A DNA stretch of 52,707 nt from JBEKTY01 sp049515555. Its GTDB lineage: Bacteria; Planctomycetota; Planctomycetia; Pirellulales; Thermoguttaceae. Location of the stretch: positions 1 through 52,707 of the forward strand of contig JBEKTY010000034.1 in NCBI GenBank assembly GCA_049515555.1. Direction: 5' to 3'. This document shows, one piece after another, positions 7,591 through 16,095 of this stretch; positions within the stretch are counted from its first letter, which is position 1, and every line of letters begins with the position of its first letter. Position numbers and translations under genes: made by a program. A model generated the notes under the pieces. The model was given only the letters and a program-made list of their open reading frames with translations, had not been told where the DNA came from and did not search any database.

Positions 7591-9684
7591 ATGCGTTTTC
7601 CCGGATGCCTCCTGCTGCTGGCAGGCGCCGTCTGTGTCTGGCTGCTGGCCGGGCCGGCCGCCGCGCAGAGCGACCCGACGATGGGCTACCAGGCACTGTC
7701 CGATCAGCTCGGCAGCCAGATGCCGACGGGCTCGGGCATCGTCGTCCAGCAGGTCGAGGCGTCGGTGGATCCCGATGCTAGTTACTACATGCCCGACACG
7801 ATTCCCCCGTCGAATTCCATCTTCGCCGGCAAGACTTTCTTTAACGAGAGCAGTTCCGCGTACCCCTCTCCCAATGTTAGTTGGCATGCACCGATCGTCG
7901 GTGGGGTCTTTTACGGCGTCAACAGCGGAAGCTTCTCGTCGGGGATCACCCAGATCGACGTCTACCAGGCGGACGACTGGCTTGATAATTCTCTGTGCCT
8001 GGAGAGCTCGGTTGCCCCGTTGGCTCCGCCCGGCAACAATCCCCGGATCATCAACAACAGTTGGGCCGGCGTTTACACAGACAACGACGACAACAGCGAC
8101 GCCACGCGCCGCATCGACTACCTTGTCAATCAGTACAACGTGCTGGTCGTCAACGCCACCGGCAAGAACGTGGTGGAGCGACAGGATTCCATGTTGTCCA
8201 GCACTTACAACGGGATCAACGTCGGGTTGACCAACGGACAGTGCGCCTACGGACCGACGCAATGGGGCGACGTTGCGGAGCGGTGCATGACCGACATCGT
8301 CGTGCCGCAGGGCGCGACCAGTTATGCCACCCCGACGGTCTCCAGCGCCGCGGCCCTGCTGTTGCAGGTCGCCGGCGGGAACTCGGCGGCCAACAACCCT
8401 ACGACGATCAAGGCCATCCTCATGGCCGGCACCGACAAGAACGCCGTCAGCAGTTGGGTGCGAACGTACACCCAGCCGTTGGACTTGCAGTACGGCGCGG
8501 GGCAGTTGAACATTCAGCGGGCCTACACCATCTTGGCCGCCGGCCAGCAGGCGGCCAGCACCAGCAGCCTGGTGAACTCGACCGGTTGGGATTCCAACAG
8601 CCTGGCTTCCCAGGGCAGCAGCAATTACTACTATTTCACCGTCCCCGCGGACCAGTCTTACGACCTGTCGGCGATTCTCGCCTGGAACCGTCCGATTGCG
8701 GCGAGCGATTTGGTTTTCCGCTCGGCTGCCCCGTCGCTGGCGGACCTCAGCCTAACGCTCTATCAGGCCAGCGGCTTCAGCACCGGGGCCATGGTCGACC
8801 AGAGCACCTCGATGATCGACAACGTGCAGGACATCTTTCAGCGGGTGTTGCCGGCCGGGCAATATGCCCTCCAGGTGACGCGGGAAGACAGCTTTGACAA
8901 CCTTCTTGTTCCCGGGAGCTACGCCTTGGCCTGGCAATTGCAAGCCAGCACGATGATCCCGGTGTGGAACGGGGGCGGGGCCACGGGTGGCACAAGCAAC
9001 AAGTGGAGCATGGGCGCCAACTGGGCTGGCGGACCCAACGGTTACAGCGGCACCCCCACCGCCCCGCAAGTGCTCACCTTTGGCCCGCTCGCCTCGGGCG
9101 GCTTCACAACCTGCAACAACGATTTCGCCGGCGGTACCCGGTTCGGCGGGCTCACCTTTAACAGCGGCGCCGCGGCGTACACCCTGCAAGGCGCTGCGAT
9201 TGCTTTGACCGGGCCCGTCATCAATCAAAGCACCAACAATCAGACCATCAACCTCAATTTGCAATTGGGCGCCGGCGGCGGGACGTTCGACACCGGCTCC
9301 GGCGGCCTTACCGTGAACGGCCTGATCAGCGGCTCAGGCATCGGACTCACGAAGCGCGGCGCCGGCGTGCTCGCCCTGTCCGGGGTCAATAACTATGACG
9401 GCGGGACGACCGTCATGGACGGTCTGCTTGTGGCCATGGGGGGCGACGCGCTGCCGCCCGGCAGGGCGCTGGACATCGAGGGCGGCGGCGTGGTGCTCGA
9501 TAACGCGACGATGCCGGCCGGCGAGCTGGGCTACGGGGGTGCGGGCGGCGGGCCGGTGGCGGCCCCGGCGGCCACCATGGCCGCGATGCCCGAGCCGGGC
9601 ACTCTGGGGCTGCTGGCCGCCGGACTGGCCGGCCTGGCGGTGCTGGCCTGGCGAAAAGGCCGGCGTGCAGCCAGACGCTCTTGA
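7591..9684 (+). CDS. PEP-CTERM protein with degenerate subtilase domain and autotransporter-type repeat
   Basis: Product of 697 residues. The signal peptide is MRFPGCLLLLAGAVCVWLLAGPAAAQ, which sets the start at 7591. The middle resembles an S8 peptidase: IINNSWAG near 153 and GATSYATP near 241, carrying the expected catalytic Ser. A His (SWHAPIVGGVFYG) may be the second residue. The usual DTG Asp motif is not seen; GIVVQQVEAS occupies its place. Residues about 563-613 match a passenger-associated autotransporter repeat (LTKRGAGVLALSGVNNYDGG). A PEP-CTERM sorting tail (PEPGTLGLLAAGLAGLAVLAWRK) begins near 668. The protein is likely exported, sorted by an exosortase and surface-exposed. No exosortase gene is in the window. 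Protease activity is doubtful without the Asp. Confidence 0.8.
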   Translation: MRFPGCLLLLAGAVCVWLLAGPAAAQSDPTMGYQALSDQLGSQMPTGSGIVVQQVEASVDPDASYYMPDTIPPSNSIFAGKTFFNESSSAYPSPNVSWHAPIVGGVFYGVNSGSFSSGITQIDVYQADDWLDNSLCLESSVAPLAPPGNNPRIINNSWAGVYTDNDDNSDATRRIDYLVNQYNVLVVNATGKNVVERQDSMLSSTYNGINVGLTNGQCAYGPTQWGDVAERCMTDIVVPQGATSYATPTVSSAAALLLQVAGGNSAANNPTTIKAILMAGTDKNAVSSWVRTYTQPLDLQYGAGQLNIQRAYTILAAGQQAASTSSLVNSTGWDSNSLASQGSSNYYYFTVPADQSYDLSAILAWNRPIAASDLVFRSAAPSLADLSLTLYQASGFSTGAMVDQSTSMIDNVQDIFQRVLPAGQYALQVTREDSFDNLLVPGSYALAWQLQASTMIPVWNGGGATGGTSNKWSMGANWAGGPNGYSGTPTAPQVLTFGPLASGGFTTCNNDFAGGTRFGGLTFNSGAAAYTLQGAAIALTGPVINQSTNNQTINLNLQLGAGGGTFDTGSGGLTVNGLISGSGIGLTKRGAGVLALSGVNNYDGGTTVMDGLLVAMGGDALPPGRALDIEGGGVVLDNATMPAGELGYGGAGGGPVAAPAATMAAMPEPGTLGLLAAGLAGLAVLAWRKGRRAARRS

Positions 9685-9811
9685 ACCCCGTACGCGAGCG
9701 GGGGGGCGCGCCGCTCGTGGCGCTGCCAACCGATTGATCTGTGAATTACGGATTAGGCTTTTGTCAGGATTCGGTTAGCCCCTCAACGATCTCCAGCTAA
9801 TAACATACCGC

Positions 9812-9839
9812 GCCGGCCGCCGTCGAAAACGGCGCCGGC
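9812..9839. terminator. GC-rich hairpin downstream of the PEP-CTERM gene
   Basis: An 11-bp stem with one bulged base (gccggc cgccgt against acggcgccggc) around a cgaaa loop. No T-tract follows, so it is only a possible terminator or mRNA-stabilising hairpin. Confidence 0.35.
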
Positions 9840-9924
9840 GCCGGCGCCTTGACGACCCCCGGACGATCTGGTAGGAGTGGCATTGATCCGGCACGCCAAA
9901 TTCATCTTTTCAAGGAGCCCGCCC

Positions 9925-10845
9925 GTGGACACGATGTACTTTCGCAGATGGACTGGATTGGGATTGGTATTGGGCCTGTCCGCGGTGTGGCTGGGCGGGT
10001 GCAACCGGCCGGGCCAAACGGGCGGCGAGCCGGCGAAGAAGGTCATTCGTGTGGCGGGCTCGGACACGATGGTCAACATCGCCCAAGCCTGGGCCGAGCG
10101 ATACGGCAAGCTGCACCCGGACGTCAGCGTGCAGGTCCGCGGCGGCGGCTCCGGGGTGGGCATCGCCGCCATGATCGACGGCAACTGCGACATGGCTAAC
10201 GCCAGCCGCCAGATGGAGGCCAAGGAGATCGAGCAGGCCAAGGCCAAACGCGGCGCCGAGCCCAAAGAGACCGTGGTGGGTTACGATGCCCTGGCCCTAT
10301 ACGTCCACAAGGACAACCCCTTGGACAGCATTTCGACGGACGAGCTGGCCGAGATCTACAAGGCCGGCGGAACGATCGAGCGCTGGTCGCAACTGGGCCT
10401 GAAGGAGCCGCCCGGCGGCAAGGACGAGATCGTTCGCGTCAGCCGGCAGAACAGCTCCGGGACGTACGCCTATTTCCGCGAAGTGGTGTTGAACAAGCAG
10501 GACTACAAGTTGGGCACGCTCGACCAGAGCGGTTCGAAGGACGTCGTGGCCTTGGTGGCCCGCACTCCCTCGGCTATCGGCTACAGCGGCATGGGCTACG
10601 CCACGCCGGAGGTCAAGATGTTGAAAGTCTCGAAGCACAAGGGCGAAGCGGGCGTGGCCCCCACGGTCGAGAACGCCAAGAAGGGCACCTATCCCATCAC
10701 CCGCTCGCTCCAGATCTACACCGTGGGCGAGCCGACGGGCCGCGTGAAAGCCTACCTGGACTGGATCCTCTCGGCCGAAGGGCAAAAGATCCTGCTCGAT
10801 CAGGGTTACGTGTCGCTATCTTCCGGTCCGCCGCCAAAGCCATGA
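9925..10845 (+). CDS. pstS: phosphate ABC transporter, substrate-binding lipoprotein PstS
   Basis: Product of about 306 residues. I start at the GTG at 9925 because aaggag lies 7 nt upstream; an ATG at 9934 is the alternative. The N-terminus has a hydrophobic helix and a lipobox ending LGGC, so it is probably a lipid-anchored periplasmic protein. Phosphate-binding segments are visible: AGSDTMVNIAQAWAERY near the N-terminus, RGGGSGVGIAAMIDGNCDMANASR, and SRQNSSGTYAYFREVVL. These match the PstS family. It begins a tightly packed pst operon and its stop overlaps the pstC start by 4 nt. No phoU follows. Confidence 0.93.
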   Translation: MDTMYFRRWTGLGLVLGLSAVWLGGCNRPGQTGGEPAKKVIRVAGSDTMVNIAQAWAERYGKLHPDVSVQVRGGGSGVGIAAMIDGNCDMANASRQMEAKEIEQAKAKRGAEPKETVVGYDALALYVHKDNPLDSISTDELAEIYKAGGTIERWSQLGLKEPPGGKDEIVRVSRQNSSGTYAYFREVVLNKQDYKLGTLDQSGSKDVVALVARTPSAIGYSGMGYATPEVKMLKVSKHKGEAGVAPTVENAKKGTYPITRSLQIYTVGEPTGRVKAYLDWILSAEGQKILLDQGYVSLSSGPPPKP

Positions 10846-11795
10846 CCCCAGTTGATGCGTCCCCCAGCACCTCCGGCCGAGGCCTGTCCGGGGCTTTGCG
10901 GCTGCTGGCCATGGCCGCGGACCGCGCCGAGCCGCTCGTCGAGTGGATCATCCGCCTGTGCGGCTGGAGTTGCATCCTCTTCGTGCTGGCCATCTTCTTC
11001 TTCGTAACCCGCGAGGCGGCGGGCGTGCTGCGGGGCGGACTGGACTGGGTCGAGTTCTTTACCAGCATCCAGTGGCAGCCCACCTCGGCCGTCCAGCCGC
11101 GGTTCGGCATCCTGGCCTTGCTGGCGGGCACGGCCGCGGTGACCGGTTTGGCCATGTTGCTGGCCGTGCCGCTGGGCCTGGGGGCGGCGGTCTATGTGTC
11201 CGAGTTCGCCACTGGTGCTTGGAAGGAAACGCTCAAAGTGGTCATTGAATTGCTGGCCGCCGTGCCCTCGGTCGTATGGGGATTCGTGGGCCTGATGGTG
11301 TTGGGCCCGCTCATTATCCGCCTGACCGGGGCCCCCGTCGGCGTCAACCTGCTCAACGGCGGGATCATCCTGGCCCTGATGAGCGTACCGATCATCGTGT
11401 CGGTGGGGGAGGACGCGCTGAAGGCCGTGCCCGACTCCTATCGCGAGGCCGCCCTGGCCCTGGGCGCCAGCCGCTGGGAGATCGTCTACCGGGTGCTGTT
11501 CCCCGCCGCCCGCAACGGACTGCTGGCCGCCGTCCTGCTGGGCGTCGGCCGGGGGATCGGCGAGACGATGGCCGTGCTCATGTGCACCGGTCACGCGGTA
11601 CAGATCCCGCACAGCCTGCTCGATCCGGTCCGCACGCTCACGGCCACCATCGCCGCCGAGTTGGGCGAAGCCAGCCAAGGCGGCGCGCACTACCAAGTGC
11701 TGTTCCTCATCGGCCTGGTATTGTTCGTGATCAGCTTCGCCGTCAACCTGACCGCCGATCTGGTGATTAAGGGGATCCGCTCGGAGCGGGTGTGA
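10842..11795 (+). CDS. pstC: phosphate ABC transporter permease PstC
   Basis: Product of 317 residues with six hydrophobic segments typical of PstC. The permease EAA loop is EAALALGASRWEIVYRVLFP, and GIGRGIGETMAVLM-type sequence follows it. It overlaps pstS by ATGA and pstA by GTGA, indicating translational coupling. It forms the inner-membrane channel with PstA. The length is normal for the family. Confidence 0.93.
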   Translation: MTPVDASPSTSGRGLSGALRLLAMAADRAEPLVEWIIRLCGWSCILFVLAIFFFVTREAAGVLRGGLDWVEFFTSIQWQPTSAVQPRFGILALLAGTAAVTGLAMLLAVPLGLGAAVYVSEFATGAWKETLKVVIELLAAVPSVVWGFVGLMVLGPLIIRLTGAPVGVNLLNGGIILALMSVPIIVSVGEDALKAVPDSYREAALALGASRWEIVYRVLFPAARNGLLAAVLLGVGRGIGETMAVLMCTGHAVQIPHSLLDPVRTLTATIAAELGEASQGGAHYQVLFLIGLVLFVISFAVNLTADLVIKGIRSERV

Positions 11796-13084
11796 AGGCC
11801 ATGGCCGCTGCCGCCGCCGCCGAACTGGAATACTTTCTGCTGCCCGCCGGCGGCGGGAGCGGTGCGGCGGGCGGACCCTTCGCCAGCCTGGCCGAGGCCA
11901 TCGGCCAGCTTGCCCACTGGTCGCCGCAGCCGGGCGGCGCGGGTGGAAGCTGGACCTCGGCCGCGACAATCGACCTGGCGGCGGTGCAGCGGGGCGACCG
12001 GCCGCCGCCGCGGGGCCGGCCCCGGCAGCGCTACGCCGTGACCCGCCACGCGGAAGGCGCCGGCGGCGACGGCACGCAACTGGTGCCCTGGTGGGGAACC
12101 GGCACGGCCGCCGCCGGGCTGGCGGCGCTGGAGCGGGCCGGCCGAGTGACGCTCGCCCAGGGGCAGCGGCTGCGGCTCGCCTACCGCGACGTCTTCACCG
12201 CCACGCCCTTGGAAAGCCGCAAGAAGGCCAAGGAAATCGCCGCCCGCTGCCTGTTGGGCCTGGTAACCCTCGCCCTGGTCCTGCCGGTCGTGATCATCCT
12301 GACGGTCCTGGTGGTCAAGGCCTGGCCGGCCCTCTCGCCGGGTTTCGTAATCGACAATCCGCAGCACAACATGCGGGCCGGCGGCATCTGGGCCCCGCTT
12401 GTCGGCACCTTCTTCCTCGTGCTCGTCACCCTGCTGGTGGCCGCCCCGGTGGGAATCCTGGCCGGCGTCTACCTGAACGAATACGCCCGCGACAATTGGC
12501 TGACGCGGGTGATCAACCTGGCCGTGATGAACCTGGCCGGCGTGCCCAGCATCGTGTATGGCCTGTTCGGCGTGGGGGCCTTCGTGCTCTTCGCGCGAAT
12601 GGGCTCCTGCCTGCTGGCGGCCGCCTGCACGCTGGCCGTGATGAACCTGCCGGTGATCATCACCAGCACCCGCGAGGCCTTGGGGGCCGTGCCCATGGCC
12701 TTCCGCGAGGCCTGCTGGAACCTGGGCGCCACCCGCTGGCAAACGATCCGCACCATCGTGCTGCCCAATTCCGTGCGGGGGATTCTGACGGGCGTGATCC
12801 TGGAAGTGGCCCGCAGCGCCGGCGAGACCGCCCCCATCCTCTTCACCGGGGCCCTGTTGTACGCGGACGTCCCCGCGCACGGCTGGGCCTCGTTCTTCCC
12901 CTACGGCCTGACGGACGGCTTCATGGCCCTCTCCTATCACTTGTTCACGCTGGCCACCCAGGTGCAGAACGTGCCCGAACCCGTCGAATACGGCACCGCC
13001 GTGGTGCTGGTGGGCCTGGTGCTGGCAGTCAACAGCCTGTCGATCGCCTTGCGGGTTTGGCTCCGCGTGCGGAAGAAATGGTAG
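11792..13084 (+). CDS. pstA: phosphate ABC transporter permease PstA with N-terminal extension
   Basis: Product of 430 residues starting at a GTG that overlaps the pstC stop. The first 135 or so residues are an Ala/Gly-rich, soluble-looking extension. The permease core starts at LESRKKAKEIAARCLLGLVTLALVLPVVI and carries the EAA loop EACWNLGATRWQTIRTIVLP and SAGETAPILFTG, which is characteristic of PstA. Classical PstA is near 290 residues, so the extra domain accounts for the length. The gene ends 2 bp before an octamer repeat array that separates it from the ATPase genes. Confidence 0.92.
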   Translation: MKAMAAAAAAELEYFLLPAGGGSGAAGGPFASLAEAIGQLAHWSPQPGGAGGSWTSAATIDLAAVQRGDRPPPRGRPRQRYAVTRHAEGAGGDGTQLVPWWGTGTAAAGLAALERAGRVTLAQGQRLRLAYRDVFTATPLESRKKAKEIAARCLLGLVTLALVLPVVIILTVLVVKAWPALSPGFVIDNPQHNMRAGGIWAPLVGTFFLVLVTLLVAAPVGILAGVYLNEYARDNWLTRVINLAVMNLAGVPSIVYGLFGVGAFVLFARMGSCLLAAACTLAVMNLPVIITSTREALGAVPMAFREACWNLGATRWQTIRTIVLPNSVRGILTGVILEVARSAGETAPILFTGALLYADVPAHGWASFFPYGLTDGFMALSYHLFTLATQVQNVPEPVEYGTAVVLVGLVLAVNSLSIALRVWLRVRKKW

Positions 13085-13085
13085 C

Positions 13086-13154
13086 GATTTAGGGATTTGG
13101 GGATTTGGGGATTTGGGGATTTGGGGATTTGGGGATTTGGGGATTTAGGGATTG
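13086..13154 (+). repeat. GGGGATTT octamer array inside the pst operon
   Basis: About eight copies of the octamer seen at 3154 and 5489, with no inverted partner here. It fills almost the whole gap between the pstA stop (13084) and the first pstB start (13168), G-rich in the sense strand. A G-quadruplex or pausing element in the mRNA is possible. Confidence 0.85.
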
Positions 13155-13167
13155 CAAGAGTCCGGTT

Positions 13168-13920
13168 ATGAGCACGCCCATCCGTTTCGAGCACGTCACG
13201 GTGCGCTACGGCTCGAAGGTAGCCCTGGCCGATCTGTCGCTGGAGATTCCGGCGCGGCAGATCTTGGGCGTGATCGGGCCGAACAACTCGGGCAAGACGA
13301 CGATGCTGAAGTGCATCAACCGCACGCACGACTTCACCCCCTCGGCGAAGGTCGAGGGGCGGGTGCTGCTGGGCGAGCAGGACGTGTTGCGGACCCGCAA
13401 CGTATACGCCCTGCGGCGGCGCGTGGGCATGGTCTTTCCGCTGCCGGTGGGGCTGCCCCTGTCGGTGTGGGAGAACGTGGCCTACGCCCCCCGCCGGGCC
13501 GGCGTCCACGACCGCCGCCGCCTGGCCGAAATCGTGGAAAAATGCCTCCGCCAGGCCATGCTCTGGGACGAGGTCAAAGATCGCCTGGACCTCTTGGGCA
13601 CGCGGCTGTCCGGCGGGCAGCAGCAGCGGCTGACGCTGGCCCGCGCCCTTTCGCTGGCCCCCGAAATCCTGTGCCTCGACGAGTTCTCGATCGCCATCGA
13701 TCCGGTCACCACCATGCGCATCGAGGACATCCTCCGCGAGCTGAAAAACGAGATGACCATCGTGCTGGTGACGAACCTCGTGCAGCAGGCGCGGCGGCTG
13801 GCCGACCGCACCGCCTTCTTCAGCGCCGGACGGCTGATCGAGGTCGACGCCACGGAGCGGATCTTCGAGCATCCCGTGAACCGGCTTACCGAGCGGTACG
13901 TGAACGGAGACTTCGGATGA
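13168..13920 (+). CDS. pstB: phosphate ABC transporter ATPase, PstB-like (degenerate partner)
   Basis: Product of 250 residues. The start is MSTPIRFEHVTVRYG; upstream in-frame sequence only translates the repeat array. It has Walker A GPNNSGKTT and a canonical ABC signature LSGGQQQRL (147-155). Walker B is CLDEFS (D171, E172), with Phe where PstB has Pro. The Q-loop Gln is replaced by Pro91 (GMVFPLP) and the H-loop His by Asn203 (LVTNLVQQA). So this copy keeps the signature but has lost residues that act with its own Walker A. The next gene is a second PstB with the opposite pattern, overlapping by ATGA. The two probably form a heterodimer under PstC-PstA. Confidence 0.88.
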   Translation: MSTPIRFEHVTVRYGSKVALADLSLEIPARQILGVIGPNNSGKTTMLKCINRTHDFTPSAKVEGRVLLGEQDVLRTRNVYALRRRVGMVFPLPVGLPLSVWENVAYAPRRAGVHDRRRLAEIVEKCLRQAMLWDEVKDRLDLLGTRLSGGQQQRLTLARALSLAPEILCLDEFSIAIDPVTTMRIEDILRELKNEMTIVLVTNLVQQARRLADRTAFFSAGRLIEVDATERIFEHPVNRLTERYVNGDFG

Positions 13921-14744
13921 GCCTGCCCGATTCCGCCCCCGCCGCCGATCCCGCTCCCCCCGCCGCCCCCGCGACGGCGGCCGACTGCTGCATCGAGACC
14001 CGCGGGCTGAACCTCTGGTACGGCGACTTCCAGGCCCTGCGCAACGTGACGATCCGCATCAAGCCGGGGCTGATCACCTCGCTCATCGGGCCCTCCGGCT
14101 GCGGCAAAACCACCCTGCTGCGCTCCTTCAACCGCATCAACGAGAGCTACGGCAACGTCACCACCACCGGGTTGATCCGCGTGCTGGGCAAGAACATCTA
14201 CGACCCCGACGTCTCGCTCAGCGAGCTGCGCAAGACGGTGGGCATGGTCTTCCAGCGACCCAACCCGCTGCCCATCTCGATCTACGAGAACGTGGTCTTC
14301 GGCGTGCGGATCCACGCCCCGCGGCGGACCTTCTCCCGCCGCGAGCTGGACGAGCTGGTCGAGTCGTCGCTGCGCGATGTCGAGCTGTGGGACGAGGTCA
14401 AGGACCGCCTGCCCGCCAAGGCCACCCGGCTCAGCCTGGAGCAGCAGCAGAAGCTGTGCATCGCGCGGCTCCTGCCGCTGAAGCCGCGGGTGATCCTCAT
14501 GGACGAGCCCTGCTCGGCGCTGGACGCCGAGGGGGTCGAGCGGATCGAAGCCCTCATCGACGGCCTGCGGCACAAGTATACCATCGTCATCGTCACGCAC
14601 AACATGGGCCAGGCCCGCCGCGCCAGCCACGAGTGCATCTTCATGCTCCTGGGCGAGATCGTCGAGCACGCCAGCACCCTGGAAATCTTCCTCACGCCCA
14701 AGCAGAAGGAAACCGAGCGTTACGTGACCGGACGCTACGGCTAA
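13917..14744 (+). CDS. pstB: phosphate ABC transporter ATPase, PstB-like (catalytic partner)
   Basis: Product of 275 residues. After a Pro/Ala-rich N-terminus (about 1-25) it has Walker A GPSGCGKTT, Q-loop GMVFQRPNPLP (Q113), Walker B LMDEPCSALD (D196, E197) and H-loop VTHNMGQA (H228), all canonical. The ABC signature is LSLEQQQKL (172-180), with both Gly of LSGGQ lost. The start codon overlaps the preceding pstB stop. Pairing with that gene would yield one complete ATP site (this Walker A plus the other's signature) and one degenerate site. Confidence 0.9.
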   Translation: MSLPDSAPAADPAPPAAPATAADCCIETRGLNLWYGDFQALRNVTIRIKPGLITSLIGPSGCGKTTLLRSFNRINESYGNVTTTGLIRVLGKNIYDPDVSLSELRKTVGMVFQRPNPLPISIYENVVFGVRIHAPRRTFSRRELDELVESSLRDVELWDEVKDRLPAKATRLSLEQQQKLCIARLLPLKPRVILMDEPCSALDAEGVERIEALIDGLRHKYTIVIVTHNMGQARRASHECIFMLLGEIVEHASTLEIFLTPKQKETERYVTGRYG

Positions 14745-14770
14745 GGATCGGCTGAAGAATAGGTTCCGCA

Positions 14771-14855
14771 TTTCCCGTACTCCTCTCGCTCCGCGAGAGG
14801 GAGCGCATCACGCGGAGCGTGATGAGTACGGAAGCTATTTGTCGGCCCATACTAA
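14771..14855. repeat. 85-bp nested palindromic repeat, copy 1
   Basis: Outer arms ccgtact/agtacgg enclose two hairpins, ctctcgc/gcgagag (loop tcc) and catcacgc/gcgtgatg (loop gga). A conserved 3' tail ending gtcggcccatactaa follows. An almost identical copy, with two differences that I can see, lies at 16096-16180 in the same orientation. Confidence 0.9.
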
Positions 14856-14957
14856 GGGTTTCCCCGCGGCGCACCAGCAAGTGGTCTTGACCATTATGTC
14901 GGTATGTGGCATGACCGGCCGACAGGTTGCCCCCAAAGGCTCCCAAGAGCGTGCCGG

Positions 14958-15005
14958 GGGACAGGAGGGGTAGGGCGGCTACGGCCGCCCTACCCCTCCT
15001 GCCCC
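14958..15005. repeat. long perfect hairpin (16-bp stem)
   Basis: Left arm 14963-14978 and right arm 14985-15000 (core ggggtagggcgg and its complement) are perfectly complementary around a 6-nt loop, and the stem extends outward with one mismatch. No T-tract. It may act as a factor-dependent terminator or stability element between pst and the GH16 gene. Confidence 0.75.
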
Positions 15006-15158
15006 GCTTGATTCAACAGTTCTCCCTGGTTAGACTCGGTCCCGTCGGGCGAAATCAAATTTCCTATCAGTATCAGTAGGTGTCATTGTGCGCTTCACAA
15101 CCAGCCAGTTGGGTTCATGCTTGGCAATGCATAGCAGGTCGGAACTGGAAGATCAGCC

Positions 15159-15956
15159 ATGAGAACCGCGATTCTGTCGATGGGGGCGATCCTGTGTGTC
15201 ACGCCCTGGGTTCACGCGGCCGACATGGATCGAAGCGTGTGGCATTGTGCTGATAACATCTACGATTCCGGCGACGCAGGGGTCGTCGGTGCGCAGCAGG
15301 CCGGCAACGTTTCGCAATCGGACGGCGCACTGCAAATCGTCGCCCGGAAGCAGACCGTTCAGTGCCTGCCCACCAAAGGCGGAAAGCCCGTCACGCAGCA
15401 CTACACGATCGGGGCGGTCTACACGAAGAAGTTCAGCTTCACCTACGGCGACGTGGAGGTCCGCGCGAAGATGACCGGCCCGGGAACGTGGCCCGCCGCA
15501 TGGCTCATCGACGCCCGCTGCCAGCAGAACTATTGGATCGTCCTGCCCGAGCCGAATTGGGCCGCCGGCTGGGAGATCGACTTCGCGGAATACAAGCCCG
15601 GCGAGTCCGGCGGCAGCGTCAACAAGATTTGGCAGAATGTCAAGAGCAAGACGGGCCGCTGGCAGTGTTTTGAGGCAAGCGTGGCCGACGTGACCAAATG
15701 GCACGTATATCGGCTGGAGTGGTCTCCCGGCCTGCTCGTGTTCAAGATCGATGGCGTAGAAACGTACCACACCTCGAAGGACGTGCCGGATCAACCGATG
15801 TTCATGAATCTCGGTTTTACAGGCTTGAAAGGCCCCGGTGGAAAGCTCGACGACAGCACTCTGCCCCAGACGATGTATGTGGACTATGCGCGAGTGCGTC
15901 AAAACGGGAAAGTCATCTTTGAAGACGATTTCGGTGGCGCGTGTCGGATTCCGTGA
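15159..15956 (+). CDS. secreted glycoside hydrolase family 16 protein
   Basis: Product of 265 residues with a signal peptide ending near HAAD (about residue 22). The GH16 catalytic motif E-x-D-x-x-E appears as WEIDFAEY at about 138-145: the first Glu is nucleophile and the second is acid/base in this clan. Further GH16-like stretches are FSFTYGDVEVRAKMTGPGTWPAAWLI (the substrate-cleft strand) and WHVYRLEWSPGLLVFKIDGVE. The substrate is probably a beta-glucan or galactan; subfamily cannot be decided by eye. The ribosome binding site is ggaag, 8 nt upstream. It stands alone between two 85-bp repeats. Confidence 0.85.
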   Translation: MRTAILSMGAILCVTPWVHAADMDRSVWHCADNIYDSGDAGVVGAQQAGNVSQSDGALQIVARKQTVQCLPTKGGKPVTQHYTIGAVYTKKFSFTYGDVEVRAKMTGPGTWPAAWLIDARCQQNYWIVLPEPNWAAGWEIDFAEYKPGESGGSVNKIWQNVKSKTGRWQCFEASVADVTKWHVYRLEWSPGLLVFKIDGVETYHTSKDVPDQPMFMNLGFTGLKGPGGKLDDSTLPQTMYVDYARVRQNGKVIFEDDFGGACRIP

Positions 15957-16095
15957 TGCTCACACGCCTCATTTCTCCGACCTGTGGCAATTGATGGACC
16001 AGCATTTTGTGGCGACTTGGGGCGACTTGGGGTCAGGGGCGACTTGGGGTCAGGCCGTCGTTAGTCATTAGGCGTTGTTGCGCGATTTCGTCGTA

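Noticed and set aside
9740..9780. Pho box upstream of pstS
   Set aside because: ttgtcagg followed by a cggttag half-site resembles a Pho box only weakly; spacing and second half do not fit well enough.
13105..13167. N-terminal extension of the first PstB
   Set aside because: Encoded by the repeat array (GIWGFGDLGIWGF). The start MSTPIRFEH matches the family.
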